Assembly (NCBI GenBank): GCA_003402735.1 | Contig: QQNE01000006.1 | Span: forward strand, 1-64,000 | Direction of reading: 5' to 3' | From: Verrucomicrobiota bacterium | GTDB taxonomy: Bacteria; Verrucomicrobiota; Verrucomicrobiia; Verrucomicrobiales; DEV007 | DNA: 64,000 bases | Shown here: one piece after another, positions 54,168 to 62,714 of the stretch | How the letters are laid out: the number at the start of each line of letters is the position of its first letter | Numbering within the stretch: position 1 is the stretch's first letter | Notes under the pieces: generated by a model | What the model was told of the DNA's origin: nothing | Databases searched by the model: none | What the model saw: only the letters and a program-made list of their open reading frames with translations | Translations under genes and position numbers: made by a program

Positions 54168-56579
54168 TCAAGCCTCACCCCGCTCCGTTTCCAGGATCGC
54201 CAACGTCGTCTTGAGGACCGTGTCGGGGTTCAGCGAGATGCTGTCGATCCCGGCTTCCACCAAGAACTGGGCGAACTCCGGATAGTCGCTCGGAGCCTGA
54301 CCGCAGATCCCAATCTTGCGTCCCCGCTCCCGGCAAGTGCGGATCACCGACGCAATCATCGTTTTGACCGCCGCATTCCGCTCATCGAAGATCGGGGCCA
54401 CGATTTCACTGTCCCGATCCACTCCGAGAATCAGCTGGGTCAAATCGTTCGAACCGATGCTGAAGCCGTCGAAGATATCGGCAAATTCCGAGGCGAGGAT
54501 CACGTTGCTGGGAATCTCGCACATCACATAGATCTCCAGACCGTTCTCACCGCGGCGCAGCCCGTGCCTCGCCATTTCCTCCTGCACCCGGATGCCTTCT
54601 TCGACCGTGCGGCAGAAGGGAATCATGACTTTCAGGTTTCTCAATCCCATCTCTTCGCGCACCCGGCGAACCGCCTGACATTCCAACGCAAAACCGTCCC
54701 GGTAACGCGGATGACAATAGCGCGAGGCCCCACGAAACCCGATCATCGGATTTTCCTCCACGGGCTCATACCCGCGCCCACCGATCAGATTGGCATATTC
54801 GTTGGACTTGAAATCACTCAGCCGGAGGATGACGTCCTTGGGATAAAAGGCCGCCGCCAGCATCGCGACGCCCCGGGACAACCGATCCACAAAAAAGGCT
54901 GCCTTGTCAGGATACCCGACGGTCAGGCGTTCGATTTCGGCCCGTGCAACCGGATCCTCCAGTTTGTGAAAATCGAGCAATGCCAGAGGATGAACCTTGA
55001 TGGAGGTGTTGATGATGAACTCCATCCGGGCCAGCCCAACACCGTCGTTTGGCAAGAACGAGAGGGCGAAGGCCTGCTCCGGATTGGCCAGGTTGAGCAT
55101 CACTTTGGTGCGAGGCCTGACCAAATCCTTGATGTTGGTCTGCTCCACGGCAAAGGCCAACCCACCGTCGTAGACAAATCCGGTGTCTCCCTCGGCGCAG
55201 GAAACGGTGACCATCTGACCCTCCTTGAGCATCTCCGTCCCGTGCTCCGTGCCGACGATGGCCGGCAAACCCAATTCGCGGCTGACAATGGCGGCATGAC
55301 AGGTACGCCCCCCTCGATTCGTCACGATCGCCGAAGCCTTTTTCATCACCGGCTCCCAATCCGGATCGGTCTTGTCCGCCACCAGAATCTCCCCGTCCCG
55401 AAATTCACGGAGGAATTCCACGCTCTTCACGATCCGCACCGGTCCGCTGGCAATCTTTTCGCCCACACTGCGCCCCGTGACCAGCACCGGACTGCGCTCT
55501 TTCAGACGAAACGTCTGGATCACATCCCGGCTCCGGCCGGATTGCACGGTCTCGGGCCGTGCCTGAACAATGAAAAGTTCCCCGGTGCGTCCGTCGCGGG
55601 CCCACTCGATATCCATCGGGACACGATGCCCCCGCTTCTGGGAATAATGCTCCTCGATGACACAAGCCCAACGGGCCAGTTGCAGAATGGAGTCGTCGTC
55701 CAACGCAAAGCGTGCCCGATCCCCGGGAGAAACCGGGACATTCCGCACCATCCGGCTCCCGCCCGAGTCGTAGATCAGCTTGAACTCTTTGGAACCAAGC
55801 CTCTTCTGCAGAATCGGATTGAACCCCTGAAGCAGAGTCGGCTTGAAGACACAGTATTCGTCGGGGTTGACCGAGCCCAACACCACGTTCTCTCCAAGCC
55901 CGTAAGAGGCATTGACCAGCACCGCATCCGGAAAACCGGTTTCCGTATCGATCGTGAACATCACTCCGGCCGAGCCGAGATCGGAACGCACCATCCGCTG
56001 CACGCCAATTGACAGAGCGATTTGCGATTGGTCATACCCCCGGTCGGCTCGGTAGGAAAGGGCGCGATCCGTGAACAGCGAGGCAAACGAGCGGCGGCAG
56101 TGTTCCAGGAGGGCTCCATCCCCCTGAACATTGAGATAGGTTTCCTGCTGACCCGCAAAGCTCGCATCTGGCAAATCTTCGGCGGTCGCGCTGCTGCGCA
56201 CCGCCACATCGAGCGGCGTCCCGGCCTCTCCGCTCAAGGAATGGTAAGCCGCGAGAATCTCCCGCTCGAGATCCGGCGGCAACGCGGTGGCCAGGATGGC
56301 ATGACGCACCTCCCGGCCGCGGCGCTGCAGGTTGTCCATGTCCCGGGTGTCGAGCCCGGACAAAATCTGCCGAATGCGCCCTTCCAACCCGGTCACCCGC
56401 ATGAAGTGGCGATATCCCTCCGCCGTCACCGCGAATCCGTCCGGGACCCGCACGCCCCGGGCGGAAAGCTCGCGGATCATTTCGCCAAGGGAGGCATTCT
56501 TGCCCCCGACCGACGGAATGTCCTCGATGCAGATTTCACGAAACCAACGGATGAAACTGGGAACGGAAGGCTGACTCAT
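54168..56579 (-). CDS. ppsA: Phosphoenolpyruvate synthase
   Basis: 803 residues from the ATG at 56579. Domain order is the standard one. The N-terminal ATP-binding domain has SVGGKNASLGEMIREL and SSATAEDLPDASFAGQQETY. The swivelling domain has TNRGGRTCHAAIVSREL, with the phosphorylated His near residue 427. The C-terminal PEP/pyruvate TIM barrel has EENPMIGFRGASRY, GSNDLTQLILGVDRDS and ICGQAPSD. The enzyme makes PEP from pyruvate and ATP, giving AMP and phosphate, for gluconeogenesis. Its ATG overlaps the stop of the upstream universal stress gene (ATGA), an unusual coupling of a metabolic enzyme to a stress protein. Further upstream in-frame sequence overlaps that gene and is not used. Confidence 0.95.
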   Translation of the reverse strand: MSQPSVPSFIRWFREICIEDIPSVGGKNASLGEMIRELSARGVRVPDGFAVTAEGYRHFMRVTGLEGRIRQILSGLDTRDMDNLQRRGREVRHAILATALPPDLEREILAAYHSLSGEAGTPLDVAVRSSATAEDLPDASFAGQQETYLNVQGDGALLEHCRRSFASLFTDRALSYRADRGYDQSQIALSIGVQRMVRSDLGSAGVMFTIDTETGFPDAVLVNASYGLGENVVLGSVNPDEYCVFKPTLLQGFNPILQKRLGSKEFKLIYDSGGSRMVRNVPVSPGDRARFALDDDSILQLARWACVIEEHYSQKRGHRVPMDIEWARDGRTGELFIVQARPETVQSGRSRDVIQTFRLKERSPVLVTGRSVGEKIASGPVRIVKSVEFLREFRDGEILVADKTDPDWEPVMKKASAIVTNRGGRTCHAAIVSRELGLPAIVGTEHGTEMLKEGQMVTVSCAEGDTGFVYDGGLAFAVEQTNIKDLVRPRTKVMLNLANPEQAFALSFLPNDGVGLARMEFIINTSIKVHPLALLDFHKLEDPVARAEIERLTVGYPDKAAFFVDRLSRGVAMLAAAFYPKDVILRLSDFKSNEYANLIGGRGYEPVEENPMIGFRGASRYCHPRYRDGFALECQAVRRVREEMGLRNLKVMIPFCRTVEEGIRVQEEMARHGLRRGENGLEIYVMCEIPSNVILASEFADIFDGFSIGSNDLTQLILGVDRDSEIVAPIFDERNAAVKTMIASVIRTCRERGRKIGICGQAPSDYPEFAQFLVEAGIDSISLNPDTVLKTTLAILETERGEA

Positions 56580-57907
56580 GGCAACGGAGGAGGAACGAGA
56601 AGCACTGGCTTGTGGGCTTTCGAGAGCACGCCAAGAACCGTGGAACCGAGAAGAGCTCCGGCCTTGGACACGCCTCTCGTTTCCAGACAAATCAAGTCGG
56701 CGCCCATTCTTTCTGCCAAGTCACACACCGTCCCCGCCACCTCATCGTTCACCATCACTTCCGAAGTGAGCCGCACCCCCGGAATGTTTGTGCAACTTTC
56801 CGGCAATTCCCGAAACTTGCGCTCCGCCTCCTCGCGATCCCGGACCGTCTCCAGGCAATGATCAAAATAGACCGCGGAAGCGACGAGCGGGTTGAGGCCC
56901 CGCTTCGGTTCCGGGCAGACATGAACCAGGTGGACGCGCCCCCCGTCGGGCAACAACGCCAACGCAGTCCGCACCGCGTCCGGCCAGTTCTCTGCAAACT
57001 TCGTGGCCAAGAGAATGCGCTCGACACGGGGAAGGCTGGTCCCAGCTTCCGTCCCGGACGGAGCGACCGCCTCCGCCGGAACGCAGAGGACGTTGTGATG
57101 AGCGTGGGTCAGAACCCCGCGCGAGAAGGACGGCGCCTTGAGCCGCTCCCAGCCCTGCCGCTGATGACTCCCCACCACCAACAAATTCACTTTCCGTTCC
57201 CCAGCAATATCCAAAAAAGCCGCCACTGCATCGCCCGGCTGATCCCTAACATGCACCTGGACCGGGGCTTCCCCGATCGTCTCCCGGAGACGCTCCCAAA
57301 TGTCCCGTTGCCGGGTCTCGGGATCTCCCGCGTAATCCGCCGACCGACCGGTGCCGATCGAAGCCGCCTCAATCTGCAAGCCACCCAAGGCTTTGAGCGA
57401 TGCCAACTCGGTCAGGGCCGCGCCGGCCGACACGGTCCGATCCACCGCGCAGAGCAGGCGCAAGTCGGAACCGGTCCGCAGCCAGGAGAGCAAGGCATCC
57501 GGTTCACGAACCACCAACGTGGGGACTGGGGCCCGCTCGGCAACTCTCTCCGCCACGCTGCCGATCAGCCAACGCTCGGCCCGTCCGCGGCCCGTCGAAC
57601 CGATCACCAGCAACTCGGGCCTTTCAAACACGGCCGAAGCCACGATTTCCTGATAGGGAATGCCGCTCCGGGGCTCGAGACGAATTTCGAGCTCCCCGCC
57701 TCCGCGCAACCGATCCGCCTCTTTTTCGAGCTGACGGCGGATCATTCCCTCATCGCTCAACGGGACAATCACCTCGCCCGCCGGAATCCAATCGCTGGCG
57801 CAGTGAAGCAGCCGCAGGGGCACGTTCAGCCTTTGGGCCAGCGCAGCGGCAACGTCAGCCGCAGCTCCAGATGCAGCTGAGAAATCGGTGGGACAGAGAA
57901 TGGACAT
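56576..57907 (-). CDS. Universal stress protein with three tandem Usp domains
   Basis: 443 residues. Three Usp units can be followed. Unit 1 covers about 1-135 (start ILCPTDFSAAS; ATP-loop-like VIGSTGRGRAERWLIGSV). Unit 2 covers about 148-283 (RLLCAVDRTVSAGAA; VVGSHQRQGWERL). Unit 3 covers about 290-440 (RILLATKFAENWPDAV; ETRGVSKAGALLGSTV). The GxxGxGx9GS(T/V) ATP-binding loop is best preserved in unit 1; units 2 and 3 are altered and may not bind ATP. One or two Usp domains are usual, so three in one chain is less common. Co-transcribed with ppsA. Confidence 0.87.
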   Translation of the reverse strand: MSILCPTDFSAASGAAADVAAALAQRLNVPLRLLHCASDWIPAGEVIVPLSDEGMIRRQLEKEADRLRGGGELEIRLEPRSGIPYQEIVASAVFERPELLVIGSTGRGRAERWLIGSVAERVAERAPVPTLVVREPDALLSWLRTGSDLRLLCAVDRTVSAGAALTELASLKALGGLQIEAASIGTGRSADYAGDPETRQRDIWERLRETIGEAPVQVHVRDQPGDAVAAFLDIAGERKVNLLVVGSHQRQGWERLKAPSFSRGVLTHAHHNVLCVPAEAVAPSGTEAGTSLPRVERILLATKFAENWPDAVRTALALLPDGGRVHLVHVCPEPKRGLNPLVASAVYFDHCLETVRDREEAERKFRELPESCTNIPGVRLTSEVMVNDEVAGTVCDLAERMGADLICLETRGVSKAGALLGSTVLGVLSKAHKPVLLVPPPLP

Positions 57908-57983
57908 CGGCGTAGGAAAAAAGCCAGCCGGAGGGCGGAAGCGGGGGTGCTTGCCAACCCTCCGGACTGGACAGTGTGCTCAC

Positions 57984-58466
57984 TTACTGAACCTTGACCT
58001 CAATCGCCTTCGGTTTGGCTTTCTCATCCTTGGGAAGATGAACCAGCAGCAAACCATCCTTGAACTCCGCAGCCACCTTGCTGGAATCGATGCCTTCGGG
58101 AATGGCGAACCGACGTTGGAAGCTGCCAAAGGAGCGCTCGATCCGATGATAGCGCTTCCCTTTCTCTTCCTTCTCCGCACGGCGCTCTCCGGAAATGGTG
58201 AGCGTGTGGTTCTCGACGTTGATCTTGACGTCTTCTTTCTTCAGTTCGGGAAGCTCAGCTTTCACCAGATATTCTTTGTCGTCTTCACTGACGTCCACAG
58301 CCGGAGCCCATTGAACGGCGGCCATGGTCTCTTCCTCGTCGGAACCAGAGAGCAACAGCTGGCGGCCAAAGAGCTTTTCCATGTCTCTTTCCATCCGCCC
58401 GAAAATGGTCTCTGGGTCCCACATGGTTGAACGGAATGGCCGGAATTTGGATAGCATAGAACTCAT
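57984..58466 (-). CDS. Small heat-shock protein (Hsp20/alpha-crystallin family)
   Basis: 160 residues. A short N-terminal arm (MWDPETIFGRMERDMEKLFG) precedes the alpha-crystallin domain (about 50-150) with VDVSEDDKEYLVKAELPELK and the signature FKDGLLLVHLPK near the end. An unusually basic C-terminal end (EKAKPKAIEVKVQ) contains the I-E-V form of the I-x-I anchor. It is an ATP-independent holdase that keeps unfolding proteins soluble. It lies 76 bases before the Usp gene on the same strand, and it may share regulation with that gene and ppsA. Confidence 0.93.
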   Translation of the reverse strand: MSSMLSKFRPFRSTMWDPETIFGRMERDMEKLFGRQLLLSGSDEEETMAAVQWAPAVDVSEDDKEYLVKAELPELKKEDVKINVENHTLTISGERRAEKEEKGKRYHRIERSFGSFQRRFAIPEGIDSSKVAAEFKDGLLLVHLPKDEKAKPKAIEVKVQ

Positions 58467-58601
58467 TGTTTTGGGATGTTTTTCGGTGACCTCTTAAGAT
58501 TCCGGGCAACGCGGTCACCATTGAACGCCAACCCGGATGGAATACCGACAGCTTCCTTCCACGGAGAGAAACTGTCTTCGCCGATCTTGGCCTATCCTCG
58601 C

Positions 58602-59270
58602 CTAATGTTGGCCACCAATGTCCGGGATGCTTTCCAACCACTTCCGGAACCAGTCCGCCGAGACCCGCGCCACCTCTTCCAGCGCCCCCGGCTCCGTGAA
58701 AAGATGGGTCGCTCCCTCCACCACGTGGAACTCTTTGGGAGCGCGCAATTGGTGGAAGGCTCTCCGGTTCAGTTCGAGAACAACCTTGTCGCGAGCCCCC
58801 ACAATCAACAAGACCGGAGAGACCACCCCGAGCAGCGCCTCCCCGGCCAAATCGGGACGTCCCCCTCGCGAAACCACCGCCGCAATCCGCCCGCCGAGCG
58901 CGGCCGCCGCCATCAATGCAGCTCCACCCCCCGTGCTCGCCCCGAAAAGCCCGAACCGCTTTCCCCTCCCCTCCGGTTCCCCGGCCAACCACTCGACTGC
59001 ATCCGTGAGGCGCTCCGCGAGGAGTTCCATATCAAACCGCCAGGCGGCCCCACCGAGATCCTGTGCCTCCTCTTCGGCAGTGAGCAGATCAAACAACAAG
59101 GTCCCAACGCCAGCCTCCTGGATCAATCGAGCCACGAAACGGTTGCGCGGGCTGTGTCGGCTGCTCCCGCTTCCGTGGGCGAACAGGACAATCCCAGTGG
59201 CCCCTGTCGGAACCGAAAGCTCCCCCGGCAGAACGGCACTTCCGACCGCCATCACCACGTCGCGCTTCAT
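58602..59270 (-). CDS. Alpha/beta hydrolase, dienelactone-hydrolase-like
   Basis: 222 residues. The nucleophile is probably Ser112 in FGASTGGGA, with an Asp in VGARDKVV and a His in EGATHLFTE, giving the Ser-Asp-His order of the fold. An oxyanion region FAHGSGSSRHSPRNR lies near the start. The Gly-Ser-Gly and Ser-Arg-His pattern is typical of a small hydrolase group often found next to phosphoribosyltransferase and stress genes; substrate unknown. On the same strand as hsp20, 135 bases upstream of it. Confidence 0.85.
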   Translation of the reverse strand: MKRDVVMAVGSAVLPGELSVPTGATGIVLFAHGSGSSRHSPRNRFVARLIQEAGVGTLLFDLLTAEEEAQDLGGAAWRFDMELLAERLTDAVEWLAGEPEGRGKRFGLFGASTGGGAALMAAAALGGRIAAVVSRGGRPDLAGEALLGVVSPVLLIVGARDKVVLELNRRAFHQLRAPKEFHVVEGATHLFTEPGALEEVARVSADWFRKWLESIPDIGGQH

Positions 59271-59326
59271 CCTCTCTTCCTACCGCACCACGCCAATCCG
59301 CGCCATGCGGAAACTCCCGTAGCTTG

Positions 59327-60670
59327 TCAGGAGAGCACCTCGCGGGGCACAGAGCCATGGACATCGGTCAGTCGATAATCCCGGCCTGCATAGCGGTAAA
59401 CCAGACGCTCGTGATCGATCCCCAGCAGATGAAGCAGCGTGGCGTGAACGTCATGAATGTGCATCTTGCCGACGGCGGCCTTGAACCCAAAATCATCCGT
59501 GGCACCGTAAGCGGTTCCTCCCCGGGCTCCGCCGCCCGCCAGCCACATGCAGAATCCATGCGGGTTGTGATCCCGGCCGTTTCCATTCTCGCTCACCGGC
59601 GTCCGACCGAATTCGCCTCCCCAAACGACCAGAGTTTCCTCGAGCAGGCCGCGCTGCTTCAAGTCCGACAAAAGAGCGGCGATCGGAAGATCGATGTCCG
59701 CGGCGAGTTTCCGCGTCTGCTCGTCATGCTTGGAATGGGTGTCCCAGGGTTGGCCGTTGCCGTAATATACCTGAACGAACCGCACTCCGCGCTCCACCAA
59801 CCGCCGGGCCAGGAGACAGCCATTTGAGAAATGGCTGGTCCCATAGCGCTCCCGCACCCTCTCCGGTTCCCGGGAAAGATCGAAGGCATCGCTGGCGGCG
59901 GACTGCATCCGGAACGCTGTTTCCATGGTCTGGATGCGGCCATTCAGGGAGAGATCAGCTCCGCCCCGCGCCTCCAGATGCCCCTGGTTGAGTTCGCGGA
60001 GCAGATCGAGTTGACGACGCTGCTCGCCCGCGTCCAGCCGCTCGTTGCGCAGCCACGGAATCAGCTGTTTGGGATCCGTCTGTGAATGATTGATATACAG
60101 ACCCTGATGCTGGGCCGGAAGAAATGCACTGCTCCACAATACCGAAAACCGCACGGGCCTCCCCGGACAAAGCACAACATAAGATGGCAGATTCTCGTTT
60201 TCACTGCCCAAACCATAACTGAGCCAGGAACCCATGCTCGGAACCCGTTCCGTCATGGTGCCGTTGTTCATCAGAAGCAGGGCCGGCCCATGATTCGGGT
60301 TGTCCGTGTGACAGGCCCGCAACACACACAGATCGTCTGCATGAGCGGCCAAACGAGGCAGCAGTTCACTGATTTCCAGACCGCTCTCTCCGTGTCGACC
60401 ATAGCCGTAGGGCGATGCCAGCAACCCTCCCGTCGGCCGCTCTGTGCGCAGGTCGGCTCCGGAAGGTCTCTGGCCGGTGTATTTGGTCAGCAAAGGTTTC
60501 GGCTCAAAAAAGTCCGGCCCGAACGGCCCGCCGTTCATGAACAAATGGATGACGCGCTTGGCCCGCCCGGGAAAATGCATCCGCGCCGCGTCTCCGAAGG
60601 CCGCCGACAATCCGATGGCCCCCAAACCTCCCCCCATCCGAGCGATGGCCTCCCTGCGCAAAATGCTCAT
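59327..60670 (-). CDS. DUF1501 domain protein
   Basis: 447 residues. An N-terminal twin-Arg-like leader (LRREAIARMGGGLGAIGLSAAFG) suggests Tat or Sec export. The body belongs to DUF1501, a sulfatase/alkaline-phosphatase-like fold: RVIHLFMNGGPFGPDFFEPKP at the start, NHGPALLLMNNG, then VQVYYGNGQPWDTHSKHDEQ and LVVWGGEFGRTPVSENGNGRDHNPHGF with the metal-site His/Asp cluster. These genes are highly expanded in Planctomycetota and Verrucomicrobiota and nearly always follow a DUF1549/DUF1553 gene, as here (6-base gap). Exact function is unknown; polysaccharide-related roles have been suggested. Confidence 0.93.
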   Translation of the reverse strand: MSILRREAIARMGGGLGAIGLSAAFGDAARMHFPGRAKRVIHLFMNGGPFGPDFFEPKPLLTKYTGQRPSGADLRTERPTGGLLASPYGYGRHGESGLEISELLPRLAAHADDLCVLRACHTDNPNHGPALLLMNNGTMTERVPSMGSWLSYGLGSENENLPSYVVLCPGRPVRFSVLWSSAFLPAQHQGLYINHSQTDPKQLIPWLRNERLDAGEQRRQLDLLRELNQGHLEARGGADLSLNGRIQTMETAFRMQSAASDAFDLSREPERVRERYGTSHFSNGCLLARRLVERGVRFVQVYYGNGQPWDTHSKHDEQTRKLAADIDLPIAALLSDLKQRGLLEETLVVWGGEFGRTPVSENGNGRDHNPHGFCMWLAGGGARGGTAYGATDDFGFKAAVGKMHIHDVHATLLHLLGIDHERLVYRYAGRDYRLTDVHGSVPREVLS

Positions 60671-60676
60671 GATTCG

Positions 60677-62593
60677 TCAGTCGATGAATTGCAGTTCATT
60701 GGACACCAACAGCACCTGGGCGAGTCCGGCCCAGGAAGCCGCTTCGCTCTCCCGTCCCCGGAGATAGGTTTCCGCGGCCCGTTTCTCCCAGGGCTCCGGA
60801 GGTCGTTGGAACAATCTTTGATAGCCCGCCTCCAACCCCGCTTCCCTGAGCCAGGCCCCCAGAACATCCGCCTGTTTCAGGATGAAAGGAGAGTTCAGGG
60901 CGAAAAGTCCCTGCAGTGGCGTCATGGTCTCGGTCCGCCACGGACTGTGCGCCCCGGGATCCGGAACATCGTGAAGTCGCAACATCGCGTCCATGTCCTG
61001 CCGGTTGGACGCGCAGTACAAGGACCGCCGCACGTTGTCGAGCGAACCGGCCGACAACGCCGGACCTCCGACCGTCAGATCGAGTTTTCCCGCTCCGGCA
61101 AGCAGGGAATCGCGCCAGGCCTCCCAGTCGAGACGCCGCCGGGGCGCGCGTGCCAGCATACGATTGGCGGGATCGCGAGCCTCGGATTCTGAAGAAATGG
61201 AACTCTGTCTCCAGGTCGCCGAATGGAGAATCTCACGGTGGAGCCACTTGATGGACCAACCGTTCTGCACGAACCGGAAAGCCAGGTCATCGAGCAGTTC
61301 CGGATGGCTCGGAGGATCCCCCAAACGGCCAAACTCACTGGGAGTGTCCACGATGCCGCGCCCAAAGTGCTGTTTCCAGACCCGATTGACGATGACCCGA
61401 GCCGTGAGCGCCGACGCCTCCTCAGTCAGCGCCCGGGCCAGATCGAGCCGACCGCTTCCGGTGCTCAAACGCCGCGGGCGCCCCTCAGGCCCCGGAAAAA
61501 CGGAGAGAAAGCGACGCTCCACGACCGGTCCCAGATCGTTCGGATTCCCGCGCTTTTGCAGTTCCAAATCCCGCGCCATCCCCATCCGGTAATCCAGTTT
61601 GGTCCCGTGCGACTTGTCGTTGGCCACCACAAAGAGGGCAGCGTCCTCCACGGCGTTGGCCATCGGCAGATTGTAGTGCGGGGTGCCTCGTTTGATTTCC
61701 TCGATCTCCCGTTGCACGGCGGTCACCCGATCCGCCATGTCCTTGGGCTTGGCCTTTTTCAGCTCCGTGATCCGTTTCTCACGGCCCGCCACCTCCGCCC
61801 GAGCCTTGGCCACCGGAGCCCAGGTGGCCTCGTCCACGATCGGACGCTCGGACAACTTGACCGAGGCAAAAACTCCGGCCAGCGCGTAGTAATCCTCCGC
61901 CGGAATCGGGTCCGATTTGTGGTCGTGACACCGAGCGCAGGCAATCGTCAGCCCCAGAAAGGTGCGCCCGATGGCATCGACGTGCTCCTCCCACTCATCC
62001 GCCACCGTGGTTTTGATGATTTCGGGCGGGAGTTGGAGTTCCTTGAAATACGTCGGACTGAGTCCCAAAAATCCGAGGGCAACCCGGTCCCGGGGACCGC
62101 ACTCGGGAAGAAAATCCGCGGCCAACTGACGAAGAACGAACTGGTCGTATGGCAAGTCCTGATTGAAGGCCTGCACCACCCAATCCCGATAGAGATAGGC
62201 ATACTTGGTGGATTCCAGCCAATCCGGGTTCAGGTCCACATACCGAGCCAAATCGAGCCAGTGCCGACCCCAGCGTTCCCCGTAATGAGGACTGGCCAGA
62301 AGCGCTTCGACCGTCGTCTCCCCTGTTCCCCCCCCTGGAGGGAGACCGGTGAGGGCAAACGACAACCGACGCCGCAAGGTGCGCGCGTCCGCCTCCGGAG
62401 CCGGTTGCAACCCTGCCGCCTCGATCCGGGCCAAAACGAACCAATCGATCCGCGTCCGAGGCCAGGCGGAATCTTGGACCCGCGGCAATTCCGCCGGTTT
62501 CAGGGGCTGGAGGGACCACAACGGCTCCTCGGCCGCCCCTACGGAGGACCAGATCAACGCCAAGGGAATGGTCAGAATCCAGAATCGCTTCAC
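60677..62593 (-). CDS. DUF1549/DUF1553 (PSCyt2/PSD1) domain protein
   Basis: 638 residues starting at a GTG, with signal peptide FWILTIPLALIWSSVGA. DUF1549 (about residues 45-245) has RIDWFVLARIEAAGLQP, HYGERWGRHWLDLARY and a single CARCHDHK motif like a c-type haem site. A short helical middle part (KRITELKKAKPKDMADRV) leads to DUF1553 at about 395-620 (NRVWKQHFGRGIVDTPSEFG, SAGSLDNVRRSLYCASNRQD). The N-terminal PSCyt1 cytochrome domain of many relatives is absent. The purine-rich AGGGGAGG overlaps the GTG start, and an in-frame stop lies just upstream, so the exact start is uncertain. In an operon with the DUF1501 gene. Confidence 0.92.
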   Translation of the reverse strand: MKRFWILTIPLALIWSSVGAAEEPLWSLQPLKPAELPRVQDSAWPRTRIDWFVLARIEAAGLQPAPEADARTLRRRLSFALTGLPPGGGTGETTVEALLASPHYGERWGRHWLDLARYVDLNPDWLESTKYAYLYRDWVVQAFNQDLPYDQFVLRQLAADFLPECGPRDRVALGFLGLSPTYFKELQLPPEIIKTTVADEWEEHVDAIGRTFLGLTIACARCHDHKSDPIPAEDYYALAGVFASVKLSERPIVDEATWAPVAKARAEVAGREKRITELKKAKPKDMADRVTAVQREIEEIKRGTPHYNLPMANAVEDAALFVVANDKSHGTKLDYRMGMARDLELQKRGNPNDLGPVVERRFLSVFPGPEGRPRRLSTGSGRLDLARALTEEASALTARVIVNRVWKQHFGRGIVDTPSEFGRLGDPPSHPELLDDLAFRFVQNGWSIKWLHREILHSATWRQSSISSESEARDPANRMLARAPRRRLDWEAWRDSLLAGAGKLDLTVGGPALSAGSLDNVRRSLYCASNRQDMDAMLRLHDVPDPGAHSPWRTETMTPLQGLFALNSPFILKQADVLGAWLREAGLEAGYQRLFQRPPEPWEKRAAETYLRGRESEAASWAGLAQVLLVSNELQFID

Positions 62594-62714
62594 CTCCCCT
62601 ATAACCGGAGAATCGGTTGAACCCTTTCAGGAATCGCACCCTTCCGCCCGAACTTCCGTTGACCCGGGTGCTGGACCTCGCTAGGGTGCAGGGGCGTCCC
62701 TTTTCATCCTTCCC

